Under the pieces are notes generated by a model. The model had not been told where the DNA came from. It searched no databases and worked only from the letters and a program-made list of their open reading frames with translations. Both the position numbers and the translations under genes were made by a program. Positions 1 to 7,585 of a stretch of 21,263 nucleotides of DNA are shown here, piece by piece. Each line of letters opens with the position of its first letter. Position 1 is the first letter of the stretch. This DNA comes from Strigomonas culicis (taxonomy: Eukaryota; Euglenozoa; Kinetoplastea; Trypanosomatida; Trypanosomatidae): contig AUXH01000330.1 of NCBI GenBank assembly GCA_000482145.1, forward strand, positions 1 through 21,263. The letters run 5' to 3'.

Positions 1-2
1 CG

Positions 3-317
3 GCCGCGGCCGCCTCCGCGCCCTCCAGCCCCACCACCGGCGGCGGCGGGCCGCGCGCGCGGCGCGGCGCGGCCGACAGCGCCACCCCCGTCAGCAGCGG
101 CAGCGGCAGCGGCAACCCCTCCGCGCTGCTCTCGGCGAAGGAGGCGGGCACACTGCTGCAGGCCGTCGCCGCGCAGACGCCCTCGCTGCTCGACCTCGAT
201 ATGGACGACGCGCGCGACGACGCGGCGGAGGCGCTGCGGCAGTGGGGCTGGTCTGACCTCACGCGTGAGACGGCGGCGTGGCAGCTGCTGCTAGCCAAGA
301 TGGTCCCCACGACGTAG
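3..317 (+). CDS. 3' end of an unrecognised protein-coding gene (partial)
   Basis: The frame is open from the first complete codon at position 3 to a TAG at 315-317, giving 104 residues, with the 5' part outside the window. The first half is low complexity: an Ala run, Thr-Gly-Gly-Gly-Gly, a basic Arg-rich patch and alternating Ser-Gly. The second half looks folded and mostly helical, with LLSAKEAGTLLQ, LLDLDMDD, AEALRQWGW and the final AAWQLLLAKMVPTT. GC-rich third positions match the neighbouring genes, which supports real coding. I recognise no family, and the visible part has no catalytic motif, membrane segment or targeting signal. It is taken as the upstream member of the same polycistron because the next gene follows on the same strand after about 200 bases. 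Confidence 0.7.
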   Translation, partial: AAAASAPSSPTTGGGGPRARRGAADSATPVSSGSGSGNPSALLSAKEAGTLLQAVAAQTPSLLDLDMDDARDDAAEALRQWGWSDLTRETAAWQLLLAKMVPTT

Positions 318-341
318 GCCTCAACGATTGTCCTTTTCTTT

Positions 342-344
<3 letters not shown>

Positions 345-374
<30 letters not shown>
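345..374. repeat. (AT)n microsatellite, 15 units
   Basis: A pure AT dinucleotide run lies about 27 bases after the stop of the partial gene, in its presumed 3' UTR. It is likely length-variable between strains and shows no sign of function. Confidence 0.95.
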
Positions 375-377
<3 letters not shown>

Positions 378-438
378 GATGACGGTGTTGTCTCCTCGTT
401 CTTTATTGGGCCCACAACACGCATGTGTACGTACGTTT

Positions 439-478
439 GCATTCTTTCCTCTTCCTCATTATATACAACAACAAAAAG
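439..478 (+). promoter_or_regulatory. Candidate spliced-leader acceptor for the 523 gene
   Basis: A pyrimidine-rich stretch (about 440-460, ending CTTCCTCATT) is followed by the first downstream AG at 477-478. Splicing there would give a 44-nt 5' UTR without an AUG before 523. This is inferred from the usual trypanosomatid rule of polypyrimidine tract plus first AG. Confidence 0.55.
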
Positions 479-522
479 TGATCTAGAAAAGAATACATAT
501 ATTTACACCGACAGGCACCATC

Positions 523-557
523 ATGTCCAACCCCAAGAAGTGGTCCAGCAACCGTGT

Positions 558-590
<33 letters not shown>

Positions 591-858
591 GCACCACCCG
601 GTCAACACCGGCGTCGGCGGCAAGGTGATGGAGGACGCTGCCATCTCAGCAGCCCGCATCCGGGAGCACAAGGCGTCGCCCGAGGTGGAGATGCCCGTCG
701 CGAAGGACTTCGAGATCCAGGAGGCGACGGATGCGCTGTCCAACTTGGCGCACAGCGCGGACAGCCAGACGTACGAGCTGATAGGCAAACCTGTCGTGCA
801 ACCGCAGCAGACGACGCAGGAATTCCATGAAAAGTTCATGAAAGACATACAGAAGTAA
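523..858 (+). CDS. Small hypothetical protein with N-terminal Gln tract
   Basis: This is a 111-residue protein. The start is the first ATG after the predicted splice acceptor. Residues 1-12 (MSNPKKWSSNRV) are basic and polar. Residues 13-23 are eleven Gln encoded by CAG with one CAA, followed by His-His-Pro. The rest is hydrophilic and probably helical, with an acidic-amphipathic centre (AAISAARIREHKASPE, then KDFEIQEATDALSNLAHS) and a Gln-rich tail ending EKFMKDIQK. It has no membrane segment, signal peptide or recognisable catalytic motif. The conserved-looking part is residues 33-111, and the Gln run is probably a variable insert. I do not recognise the family. The coding call rests on GC-rich third positions, a clean start context and the sensible spacing between genes. 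Confidence 0.75.
559..591 (+). repeat. CAG/CAA trinucleotide tract (11 Gln codons)
   Basis: Eleven Gln codons lie inside the 523 gene, ten CAG and one CAA (571-573). Because the unit is three bases, length changes would keep the frame. Confidence 0.95.
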
Positions 859-1233
859 GGAAAAGAAAGAAAAGAGGTAAAAAGAAAATGAGGGTGAGGA
901 ATTGTTACGATTTGAAAAGATAAAAACCAAATACTTATTTATATATGAAGAAAGAGAAAAAAAAAACATAAAAATAAGGTGTGTAGGCGGTTGGTGTTAT
1001 CAAAAGAACAAACGAATGTGTTCTTTGTAAAGATTTGGTTTAGAAGAAGAACAATAACACTGTTGTCTATGCTCGCACCAATAAATAATGAAAGCGCGCA
1101 CGTCCTGCATTTATAAATATATAAAAAGAATAAAAATAATAACTCTCTCTCTCCCTCTTTCTCTTGACAAGTCCAGTCGAATAGTAATCTGTTGTGCGTG
1201 TACCCCCTCCCCCCACCATCTCCTACTCCTGCC
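859..1233. other. Intergenic region, 375 bases
   Basis: This is A-rich 3' UTR and spacer (long A runs at 956-977), then a CT-rich tract leading into the next gene. I see no further ORF with coding character and no RNA gene. Confidence 0.7.
1143..1171 (+). promoter_or_regulatory. Candidate spliced-leader acceptor for the 1234 gene
   Basis: An alternating CT tract (1143-1165) is followed by AG at 1170-1171, with a second AG at 1175-1176. No ATG lies between either AG and the start at 1234, so the choice does not affect the protein. Confidence 0.65.
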
Positions 1234-1392
1234 ATGTGGAAAGGTGTGACTGCGGCGGCTACCACCATCGTCGCCGGCAGCGCCATGTATGCGTCCTACA
1301 GTCGTGAGAACGAGCGTCTCGTGACGGAGGCCCTGCGGCAGCTCGAGGAGGACCTGTCCCTCACACCCGCCACGACCGAAAAGGAAAGCTAG
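1234..1392 (+). CDS. 52-residue single-helix membrane protein
   Basis: The protein is MWKGVTAAATTIVAGSAMYA followed by a charged helix (about 23-43, YSRENERLVTEALRQLEEDL) and a Ser/Thr/Glu-rich tail. The N-terminal 20 residues form one short hydrophobic, Ala/Gly/Thr-rich segment with a Lys at position 3. This layout (short membrane anchor, then soluble amphipathic helix) is common among small mitochondrial inner-membrane subunits and assembly factors, but that is inference from architecture and I do not recognise the family. The start is the first ATG after the splice acceptor. An upstream in-frame extension from 1192 has no ATG and reads Pro-rich UTR sequence, so it was left out. Genes this small are easily missed by automated annotation. 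Confidence 0.65.
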   Translation: MWKGVTAAATTIVAGSAMYASYSRENERLVTEALRQLEEDLSLTPATTEKES

Positions 1393-1736
1393 GAAGGAGC
1401 CAGGATGAACCAAACAGACAATGAAATATGAGATGAACCAAAACGTGTTCACCACGCATTCATCACAATAATTATTATTATTGCTTTTCCTGCGTTCAGT
1501 TCCATGCGTTGTGTGTGTGTGTGTGTGCGGACTCCTCTTAATACTCACGGCAATCATCCATAGTGTATAATTAAAAAAAAAAGAATAATAACAACACGAA
1601 CAAAAGATGAGATGCTTGTGGCATTTCCTTCAGTTGCTTACCTTTAGTAATACTATTATTAGAAAATGTGTACTATTGCTTTCTTATCTCTACTTCATAT
1701 CCTTTTTTTTTTCCTTCTCCACACCAGAAACTCTTT

Positions 1737-1760
1737 CTTTCTTTCTTTCTTCTTTTTTAG
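1737..1760 (+). promoter_or_regulatory. Candidate spliced-leader acceptor for the IQUB-like gene
   Basis: A CTTT-repeat tract ending in TTTTTTAG places an acceptor AG at 1759-1760. An earlier T/C tract with an AG near 1728 is an alternative. From either site the first ATG in the mRNA is at 1805, not 1881, which matters for the start of the next gene. Confidence 0.65.
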
Positions 1761-1804
1761 ATTCATCTGTCTGTTTATAAACACAAAAAGAAGTGAGAGA
1801 CAAG

Positions 1805-1897
1805 ATGGACGACCACGCAGCAGCAGCAGCAGCAGCAGCAGCACGAACCGGAGGAAGGCGCGGAGACGCATCCCAACTCGATGGCCGACGCGGATGA
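1805..1897 (+). other. Out-of-frame first ATG overlapping the IQUB-like gene start
   Basis: The first ATG after the acceptor opens a 30-codon frame: MDDH, nine Ala from the GCA reading of the CAG tract, then an Arg/Gly-rich stretch to a TGA at 1895-1897. It overlaps the ATG at 1881 in a different frame. Either it is an upstream ORF, or it is the true gene start separated from the main frame by a one-base difference at about 1815-1818 beside the CAG repeat. See the findings. Confidence 0.4.
1818..1841 (+). repeat. CAG tract, 8 units
   Basis: There are eight perfect CAG units. In the frame of the IQUB-like protein they read Gln and continue into HEPEEGAETHPNS before Met 1881; in the frame of the 1805 ATG they read Ala. 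Confidence 0.95.
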
Positions 1898-4199
1898 AGG
1901 GGCGGTGGGGACGGAGGCCAAGCCGCCACGCTCGCTCCTGGACGATCCGGAAGCAGACGCCCTCTACGGCGAGGCGAGCGCGGACGACGCAGAGGGCGCC
2001 GTCGGTCACGAGGCCCGCGACCGCGCGGAGACCCCCATCGACTACGAGGCGCTGCGGGAGCAGCAGCAACAGGCGGCCGGCGGCGACCCCGCGCTGGCCA
2101 CGCCGCAGGACGGACCGGCGGCGGAGCCGCAGTGGAACCCGTCGCAGGGCATCCAGGCGGCGATGGAGGAGTACGCGGAGGCGGCGGCGTCGGCGGTGCA
2201 GCGCGCGCCGTCCGACGGCACCCCCCGCCGCCTGTCCGTGCAGCGCCCCGACGTGGCGGTCGTGTCGCCGGCGGCCACGAGCACGCCCATCACCGCGGCG
2301 GCGCAGGAGGGGCTGTCGCCGCCGCACCCCGCGGACATCACCGCGAGCCCCGAGGCGAGCCAGGCGGCCGCGGAAGAAGCAGCAGCAGCAGCAGCCGATG
2401 CTGCGGGTCTGGACCTCCGCAAGGGCACCGTCCCTGTGATAGTGCGGGTCAACCCCATAGGCTTCCGCGTGCGTCTGTCGGTAGCGGTCCACCCCGTCCC
2501 GAGCGATAGTAGCGCCGACGGCGGCGGCCCCGGCGCCTTCCGCTGGCTCCTCGTCGCGAAGGACCTCTTCGAGGCCATCGCGGTGCTGCTGAAGGTCCAC
2601 CCACGGGACTTCCGCCTTTATAGGAACAGCACGGAGCGACTCCGCTTCATGTCCACGTTGCAGCTGGAGCCGGACCAGAGCGGCGCGGAGGGCGCGCGCC
2701 AGGCGGAGCCGCTGTGGGTCCACGTGCGCTTCCCCGCGGTCGCGCCGCAGAGCGGTCCGGCGGCCGACGCCGACGCCGACGCGGCCGACGACGCGGACGA
2801 CAGCGGGCTGCCGGAGCACCTCTCGCAGATCGGCCCGGAGGAGCAGCTGCTGCGCTGCATCTTTGTGCGCCGCGCGAAGGTGGTGATCACGCCGCAGGCG
2901 CTCGTCGAGGGCCGCCAGCGCTACGGCATGACCTACCAGGAGGTGATTGACGCGCTCACCGCCGCCGCGAGCGCGGACGACCACCTCTTCGTGCCGGTCG
3001 CCCTCGTCGCCGCGGCGGGGCCGCCGGAGGCGAAGCCGTTCCTCGGCGGCTTCCGCGACCGGCGCCACCCGGACCGCACCTTCCACAACGCGGCGACGCA
3101 GCTCTTCCTGCGCGGGCTCACGTACTCCCCCTTCGGGGGCCGCGCGGCCGGCGCCGCGGATGGGTGCTCGCGCCGCACGCAGACGTGGGGCGTCGCGCGC
3201 GGCTGCCAGACGCTGCGCGAGTTCACGTCGCAGACGCCGCGGCGCGATGTGCAGCTCGACCTCGGGCTCAGCCTGCCGGTCACCGCGCGCCCCTACTTCA
3301 CCGCCGCCGCGCTGCTCGAGCTGCGCACGGAGAAGACCATCCTGCTGCAGAAGCTCTACCGTCAGTGGAAGGCGCGCGCGGTGCGGCGCGGGCTCGAGAC
3401 GGAGGAGCGCGAGAAGCAGCAGCGCGCGGCGGCGCGGCAGCGCGTCGAGGAGGCCGCGAAGCTGGAGGCGGACCAGCGTGCGCACCTGCGCATGGCGGAG
3501 CCCAAGACGACGCGGGACTTCGACCTGCTGAAGGAGCACATCGTCGCCTGGCGCGCGGCGGAGTCGGCCACCCTCCAGGCGAACGCGGCGCTCACCGCCG
3601 ACGAGCGGCGCGCGGCGATGCTGGAGCTGACGAAGCAGGAGCTGCTGCTGCTGCAGGACCTCGAGAGCCGGCGCCGCACCACGATGCTGGGACAGAAGGA
3701 CCGGCACTTCGACCGCACGATGGAGGCCATGGCCTCCGCGCGCGCGTGGGGCAAGGTGCAGGTCGAGACGCCGGAGACGACGCGCGCCGGCGAGCTGCGC
3801 GACCTCTACCGCGCGCTCACCGACACTGCGCAGCCGCAGGCCTCGCGTCTGGACCTCCTGCTCCACGTGAAGTGGACCGTGAAGGAATTCGATACGCCCA
3901 AGACGGCGGAGCTGGTGGAGCTCATCGACCGCGAGGCGGACTTGCTGCACCGCGGCCGCCGCGAGGCCAGCCTCGCCGGGCTGCGCGACCGCATCCAGAA
4001 CCTCTTCAAGCAGTTCATCGAGGACCCGGAGTACAACCCGATGATGACCCTCTACACCAAGACGGCGATCGGCCGCGCCAAGGCGCGCGAGATCTACGGC
4101 ACCGTGTACGGCCCCCACGGCGTCGTGAAGGACATGAACGGCGCCGCCTCCACCTCCCATCGTAGCTCCCTCTACTTGAAGAAAACAAGCACAAGCTAA
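1881..4199 (+). CDS. IQUB: IQUB-like IQ-motif and ubiquitin-like-domain axonemal protein
   Basis: This 772-residue protein matches the IQUB family in domain order and in several remembered signature stretches. Residues 1-178 are acidic, Ala/Pro/Gln-rich and probably disordered. Residues about 184-285 form a ubiquitin-like domain (VPVIVRVNPIGFRVRLSV to PLWVHVRF) with a loop at 208-217, followed by an Ala/Asp linker (293-308). The family stretch KPFLGGFRDRR is at 385-395, then FHNAATQ and the TQT-type repeat region. The IQ-like helix is 486-503 (TILLQKLYRQWKARAVRRG). A long charged coiled coil covers 504-600. The C-terminal helical block 637-725 contains GELRDLYRAL, KWTVKEF and ELIDREADLLHRG. 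Known family members sit at radial spoke 1 of the cilium, bind calmodulin through the IQ helix and support motility; here that role in the flagellar axoneme is inferred. The start shown is the first in-frame ATG, but the open frame runs back to 1797 and may carry a longer N-terminus. Confidence 0.88.
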   Translation: MADADEGAVGTEAKPPRSLLDDPEADALYGEASADDAEGAVGHEARDRAETPIDYEALREQQQQAAGGDPALATPQDGPAAEPQWNPSQGIQAAMEEYAEAAASAVQRAPSDGTPRRLSVQRPDVAVVSPAATSTPITAAAQEGLSPPHPADITASPEASQAAAEEAAAAAADAAGLDLRKGTVPVIVRVNPIGFRVRLSVAVHPVPSDSSADGGGPGAFRWLLVAKDLFEAIAVLLKVHPRDFRLYRNSTERLRFMSTLQLEPDQSGAEGARQAEPLWVHVRFPAVAPQSGPAADADADAADDADDSGLPEHLSQIGPEEQLLRCIFVRRAKVVITPQALVEGRQRYGMTYQEVIDALTAAASADDHLFVPVALVAAAGPPEAKPFLGGFRDRRHPDRTFHNAATQLFLRGLTYSPFGGRAAGAADGCSRRTQTWGVARGCQTLREFTSQTPRRDVQLDLGLSLPVTARPYFTAAALLELRTEKTILLQKLYRQWKARAVRRGLETEEREKQQRAAARQRVEEAAKLEADQRAHLRMAEPKTTRDFDLLKEHIVAWRAAESATLQANAALTADERRAAMLELTKQELLLLQDLESRRRTTMLGQKDRHFDRTMEAMASARAWGKVQVETPETTRAGELRDLYRALTDTAQPQASRLDLLLHVKWTVKEFDTPKTAELVELIDREADLLHRGRREASLAGLRDRIQNLFKQFIEDPEYNPMMTLYTKTAIGRAKAREIYGTVYGPHGVVKDMNGAASTSHRSSLYLKKTSTS

Positions 4200-4294
4200 G
4201 AATAGGGGTGGAACTAGAATGTATCGATGTAAATATCGGAATGAGGAATAGGGGTTATGTTGCCGGACCCAATGATGAGTCGCACCCGTGCGTG

Positions 4295-4308
<14 letters not shown>

Positions 4309-4339
<31 letters not shown>
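4309..4339. repeat. (CA)n microsatellite
   Basis: About 15 CA units are preceded by three CATA units, in the presumed 3' UTR of the IQUB-like gene. Confidence 0.95.
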
Positions 4340-4342
<3 letters not shown>

Positions 4343-4545
4343 TCTACACTACGTGTTTCAGGAGGAGGGTGTCAGTGTTTTTTATTATCTTCTTCTTTTT
4401 TTATATGTATGAATATTGTTACTGTATTACATTTCATGAAACACAAAAAAAAATCATCTGCCTTGGGAGTGAAGCTTTAATCCACGTGAACTACGTGTCT
4501 GTCGACCTTAGTGACGTGACCTCAATACCTGTATTTACTGTAATT

Positions 4546-4581
4546 GTCCTTCTCTTCTCCGTTGCGCTTTTTTTCTGCCAG
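4546..4581 (+). promoter_or_regulatory. Candidate spliced-leader acceptor for the Prp18 gene
   Basis: The tract from TGTCCTTCTCTTCTCC through CTTTTTTTCTGCCAG places the acceptor AG at 4580-4581. The resulting 47-nt 5' UTR has no ATG before the GCCGCCATGG-type start at 4629. Confidence 0.7.
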
Positions 4582-4628
4582 TCCTGTAGATTCACTCCTC
4601 TAGTAGCAGCCCACGCAACGAGGCCGCC

Positions 4629-5948
4629 ATGGACTTCCAAGGGCTCCAGGGCCTTCTGAAAAAGAAAAAGGCCGCCACCCCCACCCCGACGGCGGCCACG
4701 GCGGAGGTGCCCCCAAACAATGGGGATGTCTACGCAACGGCGCATGACAAGCTGCGCGAGCGCAACCCGCCGCCGCCGCCACCGGCCGCGGCCCCGCCGC
4801 CAACCGCGGAGCCGCCCACGAGCCCCGACACCGACACCCGCAAACGCGCACGGGAAGCGGAGGAGGAAGAGACGCAGCAGGCGGTCGGGGTGGTGGCGCC
4901 GCCGCCACCGCCGCTGCTGGACAGCGACGCGGCGGTCGCCCAGCAGGTGCGCGCTATCACGACACTCACGCACCACCTCCACCGCCTCGCCGCCGCCAAG
5001 GCGCGCGGCGCGCTCGCCGTCGACCGCACGCTGGACGCGCTGCTGCCGCCGCCCGTGGTCGCGCACCTGCGCCGGCAGCACATCGCGCCGATGGCGGCGT
5101 CCGACGACGGGTGGCAGCCGCTGGCCGGCGGCAACCTCGTCGCTGACGTGGACGCGGAGCTGGAACTCCTGCAGTCCCTCGCCGCCGGCGGCGGCCCGGC
5201 CGCGCCACCGCAACCCTCCCCGTGTGAGAGCGCGGCCCTCGCCCCGCTGCGGCAGCTCATCTACGTCCTGTGGTGCCTGCTGCTGGTGCACTGGCGGCGC
5301 GCCATCGCCGGCGACGCGCTGCTCGCGCGGACGATTGTGCGCGACGGCGCGCTGCCGACCGCCGCGGAGGCGCGCGACGCGGGGCAGCACGGCGGCGGCT
5401 ACAGCTACCCGGTCTATGTGCTCTTCCACCAGCAACCGCTGCCGGCCGCGCTCGCGGCGGCGGCCGCCGCGCCGCAGCAGCAGGCGTGGGTGCGGGCCGC
5501 GGCCGACTGGCGCGGGTCCATGAAGACCCACCTGCAGGCGATGCGGCTCCTCGCTCTGCTCGTCGAGGACTACTTCACCCTCGCCGCCACCAGCAGCAGC
5601 GCGGACCCGGCGGCGGTGCCGCTGCTGGTGCCGGCGCACATCCGCGACGGGCTCGTGGCGATGCTCGTGGGGCAGCTCCAGCAGCGCCGCGGGCTGGCTG
5701 GCTTCCGCCAGGCCTACGTCGATCTCACCCACGGCAACGCGAACTGGAAGCTCGGGCTATACTCGCGCGGCGAGGTGCACCGCCGCGGGGCGACGGACCG
5801 CGTCGACCGCAACGACGTGGTGCACCTGCTGCAGAATGAGGCCGCGATGCTGATGCTGCAGGCGGTGCTGGAGCTCGGCAAGGTCACGGCGGGGCCCGCG
5901 TCGTGGTCGCAGGCGGAGGCGGAGAGCTTCTTCGCGCCGCTCGTGTAA
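4629..5948 (+). CDS. PRP18: Pre-mRNA splicing factor Prp18
   Basis: This 439-residue protein has the Prp18 family layout. The N-terminus MDFQGLQGLLKKKK resembles the short MD-x-L...K-rich start of Prp18 proteins. It is followed by a Pro-rich linker (46-63, 91-95) and a basic-acidic patch (TRKRAREAEEEE, 70-81) that could be a nuclear signal. The Prp18 helical domain spans about 207-418. It begins IYVLWCLLLVHWRRAI, continues through WRGSMKTHLQAMRLLALLVEDYF, and ends with the most conserved part, FRQAYVDLTHGNANWKLGL (359-377), GEVHRRGATDRV and NDVVHLLQNEA (395-405). The AY-x-x-L-x-x-GNA-x-W core is the family hallmark. Prp18 acts with Slu7 and the U5 snRNP in the second transesterification step, at 3' splice site joining. 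In trypanosomatids the main substrate would be the trans-spliced leader reaction; that is inference. An Ala-rich insert (about 240-290) separates the first domain helix from the rest and makes the protein longer than the typical ~340 residues. Confidence 0.87.
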   Translation: MDFQGLQGLLKKKKAATPTPTAATAEVPPNNGDVYATAHDKLRERNPPPPPPAAAPPPTAEPPTSPDTDTRKRAREAEEEETQQAVGVVAPPPPPLLDSDAAVAQQVRAITTLTHHLHRLAAAKARGALAVDRTLDALLPPPVVAHLRRQHIAPMAASDDGWQPLAGGNLVADVDAELELLQSLAAGGGPAAPPQPSPCESAALAPLRQLIYVLWCLLLVHWRRAIAGDALLARTIVRDGALPTAAEARDAGQHGGGYSYPVYVLFHQQPLPAALAAAAAAPQQQAWVRAAADWRGSMKTHLQAMRLLALLVEDYFTLAATSSSADPAAVPLLVPAHIRDGLVAMLVGQLQQRRGLAGFRQAYVDLTHGNANWKLGLYSRGEVHRRGATDRVDRNDVVHLLQNEAAMLMLQAVLELGKVTAGPASWSQAEAESFFAPLV

Positions 5949-6295
5949 GATAAGAAGGAGAAACAAAAATGCACGTCACACCATCCGTGATGAAATATAC
6001 ACAATTATAGGTGAGTTGTTCCTGTTGCGTGCATTGCCGGTCCTCATCCTCCACTCTCAACGGTAGAGAGGAGGAAAATGAATAGGTGTATGTTTTGTTC
6101 TCGTTCTTCCACACTTTCTACGTCTCTCCTTCTTTCTTTTTTTTTAATGCATCTATTAGTTCCAGTTATTATATCTAGCAGTTACGAGTTCCACTTTGTC
6201 TTTGGAACGTACGAGTGTAGAGTGTAGAGTGTACATCTTTTTTTTTTCCTTTGTTACCTTTTCAGGGAATAAATCAATTCTAAAAAAAAAAAGCA
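5949..6295. other. Intergenic region, 347 bases
   Basis: It holds the 3' UTR of the Prp18 gene, T/C-rich tracts and a 30-nt 5' UTR for the next gene. I see no other feature. Confidence 0.7.
6236..6265 (+). promoter_or_regulatory. Candidate spliced-leader acceptor for arrestin-like gene 1
   Basis: A T-rich tract ending ACCTTTTCAG gives an acceptor AG at 6264-6265. The 30-nt A-rich 5' UTR contains no ATG before 6296. Confidence 0.75.
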
Positions 6296-7585
6296 ATGGT
6301 GTTTTTGTTGACGCGCGACCGGGTGCAGATCACGCTGAAACTCCCGAAGTTTTCGTACATCCCTGGGGAGACCGTCAGCGGCACACTGGTACTCGAGGTG
6401 CTCGCCAAGCTTCCCATCACAGCCGTGCGCATCCAGCTCGAGGCGAAGGAGAAGGTGTCCGTCAAGGAGGGGCGCCACCAGTACAAGGACGAGTTTGTAC
6501 ACTTCCAGAAGCTCATCACCTGCTTCGGGCACTCCAAGGTGAGCGGCCGCAAGAGCGGCGCCGAGCTCGACGTCGGGACCTACACATACCCCTTCAGCAT
6601 CACGCTGCCCACCAGCGTGCCGCCATGCTACCACTGCACTGTGAACGGCAGCCGCGGGGACCTCGTCTACGCCCTCGTGTCCACCATCGTCATCCCGAGC
6701 TCGCTGGATGCGCAGCGCAAGTGGTGCATCGTGGTGCGCGCGACGGCGCCGGAGCAGCAGGTGCTGGACCGCCTGCAGACCGCCGCGCGCCTCACGAACA
6801 AGTACCTGACCGTGGTCAAGGGCGGCGGGTCCGACGGCGGCTGCTTCGGCCGCGCGAACCCGCGCGCCCCCATCCTCACGGTGAACGCCACCGTGACGCC
6901 GAACATCGTGGTTGTGGGCAACCTTCCAGCGGAGCCGCCCACCGGCCCGCCGCCGGCACCCATCGTCGCGCTGGGCACGGCGCCCGACGAGGCCACGAGC
7001 GCCGACCCCACGGACGACGGCGCCTACGCGGGCTGCGCGACGGACGCGACGCTGCCGCCCATGGCGCCGCAGATCGTGCCCAACCTCGTCCACGTCGACT
7101 TGCAGCTCCAGCTGCAGGCGAAAAAGTGCCGCGTCGAGCGCATCCACGTGCTGCTGAAGGAGGTACGCACACTGCGCGCGCTGGGCCACTCCAGCTCCGT
7201 GACCCGCGTCGTCGCGGAGGACCTGCGCTGCTTCTCCAAGGAGTCCTGCCTCCAGGGGACGATGGTGATGAACATCCCGGTGGAGCTGCGGCTGCGGCCG
7301 CAGATGAGCTACTTCAGGGGCGCGAAGACCCTCATCGCACAGCACAGCCTATACGCGGACAACGAGAAGCTGGCGCTGCCGATGCCCACCATGTCGACGC
7401 GGCTCATGGAGGTCAGCCTCTCCATCGAGATCCGCTTCCCTACCCTCCACGTGTCAGACACGTGTGGCATCGCGAACCCGGTCATCTTAGTCGGCGCCGC
7501 AGATCCTGTCAACCGGATGCCGCCAGTGCCCGTGCGGTACGATCTGTCCACGCTGCTGCCTGAGGATGAATACTTGGCTGCGTAA
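6296..7585 (+). CDS. Arrestin-fold protein 1 (alpha-arrestin-like)
   Basis: This 429-residue protein has two arrestin beta-sandwich domains. The N-domain (about 8-150) starts with RVQITLKLPKFSYIPGETVSGTLVLEV; Y-x-PGE-x-x-x-G is the classic arrestin strand-turn motif. It later has GTYTYPFSITLP (94-105) followed by a VPPCY turn (108-112) where the family usually has LPPSF. The linker 150-190 includes GGCFG. The C-domain (190-400) starts APILTVNATVTPNIVVVGN, has a disordered Pro/Asp loop (210-258), and then VHVDLQLQLQAKKCRVERIHVLLKEV and LPMPTMSTRLMEVSLSIEIRF (361-381). The tail ends PEDEYLAA. Proteins of this fold work as cytosolic adaptors in endocytosis and membrane-protein sorting. Partners here cannot be inferred. 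The arrestin relative Vps26 was considered, but the Pro-rich loop and divergence do not favour it. Two further diverged arrestin-fold genes follow directly. Confidence 0.85.
   Translation: MVFLLTRDRVQITLKLPKFSYIPGETVSGTLVLEVLAKLPITAVRIQLEAKEKVSVKEGRHQYKDEFVHFQKLITCFGHSKVSGRKSGAELDVGTYTYPFSITLPTSVPPCYHCTVNGSRGDLVYALVSTIVIPSSLDAQRKWCIVVRATAPEQQVLDRLQTAARLTNKYLTVVKGGGSDGGCFGRANPRAPILTVNATVTPNIVVVGNLPAEPPTGPPPAPIVALGTAPDEATSADPTDDGAYAGCATDATLPPMAPQIVPNLVHVDLQLQLQAKKCRVERIHVLLKEVRTLRALGHSSSVTRVVAEDLRCFSKESCLQGTMVMNIPVELRLRPQMSYFRGAKTLIAQHSLYADNEKLALPMPTMSTRLMEVSLSIEIRFPTLHVSDTCGIANPVILVGAADPVNRMPPVPVRYDLSTLLPEDEYLAA

Larger units (their letters stand above)
1393..1880. other. Intergenic region and 5' UTR, 488 bases
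   Basis: It contains the 3' UTR of the small membrane gene, a TG run (1510-1527), two T/C-rich tracts (about 1698-1728 and 1737-1758), and from 1797 an open frame continuous with the IQUB-like gene but without an in-frame ATG until 1881. Confidence 0.7.
4200..4628. other. Intergenic region, 429 bases
   Basis: It holds the 3' UTR of the IQUB-like gene, a CA repeat, T-rich stretches and the pyrimidine tract of the next gene. Small open frames here are made of CA repeat and T runs and are not credible genes. Confidence 0.7.

Noticed and set aside
1695..4337. An 880-residue open frame on the minus strand covering the IQUB-like gene
   Set aside because: It is the mirror of a GC-rich coding strand, where reverse stop codons are rare. 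It reads Arg/Leu/Ala/Val-rich with no domain and runs into UTR repeats; the plus-strand protein is recognisable.
6620..6631. PPxY motif (PPCY) in arrestin-like protein 1 and PPSY at residues 155-158 of protein 3, as WW-domain docking sites for a ubiquitin ligase
   Set aside because: Both fall at the structural LPPSF-type turn inside the arrestin N-domain rather than in an exposed tail, where functional PPxY motifs of alpha-arrestins normally lie.
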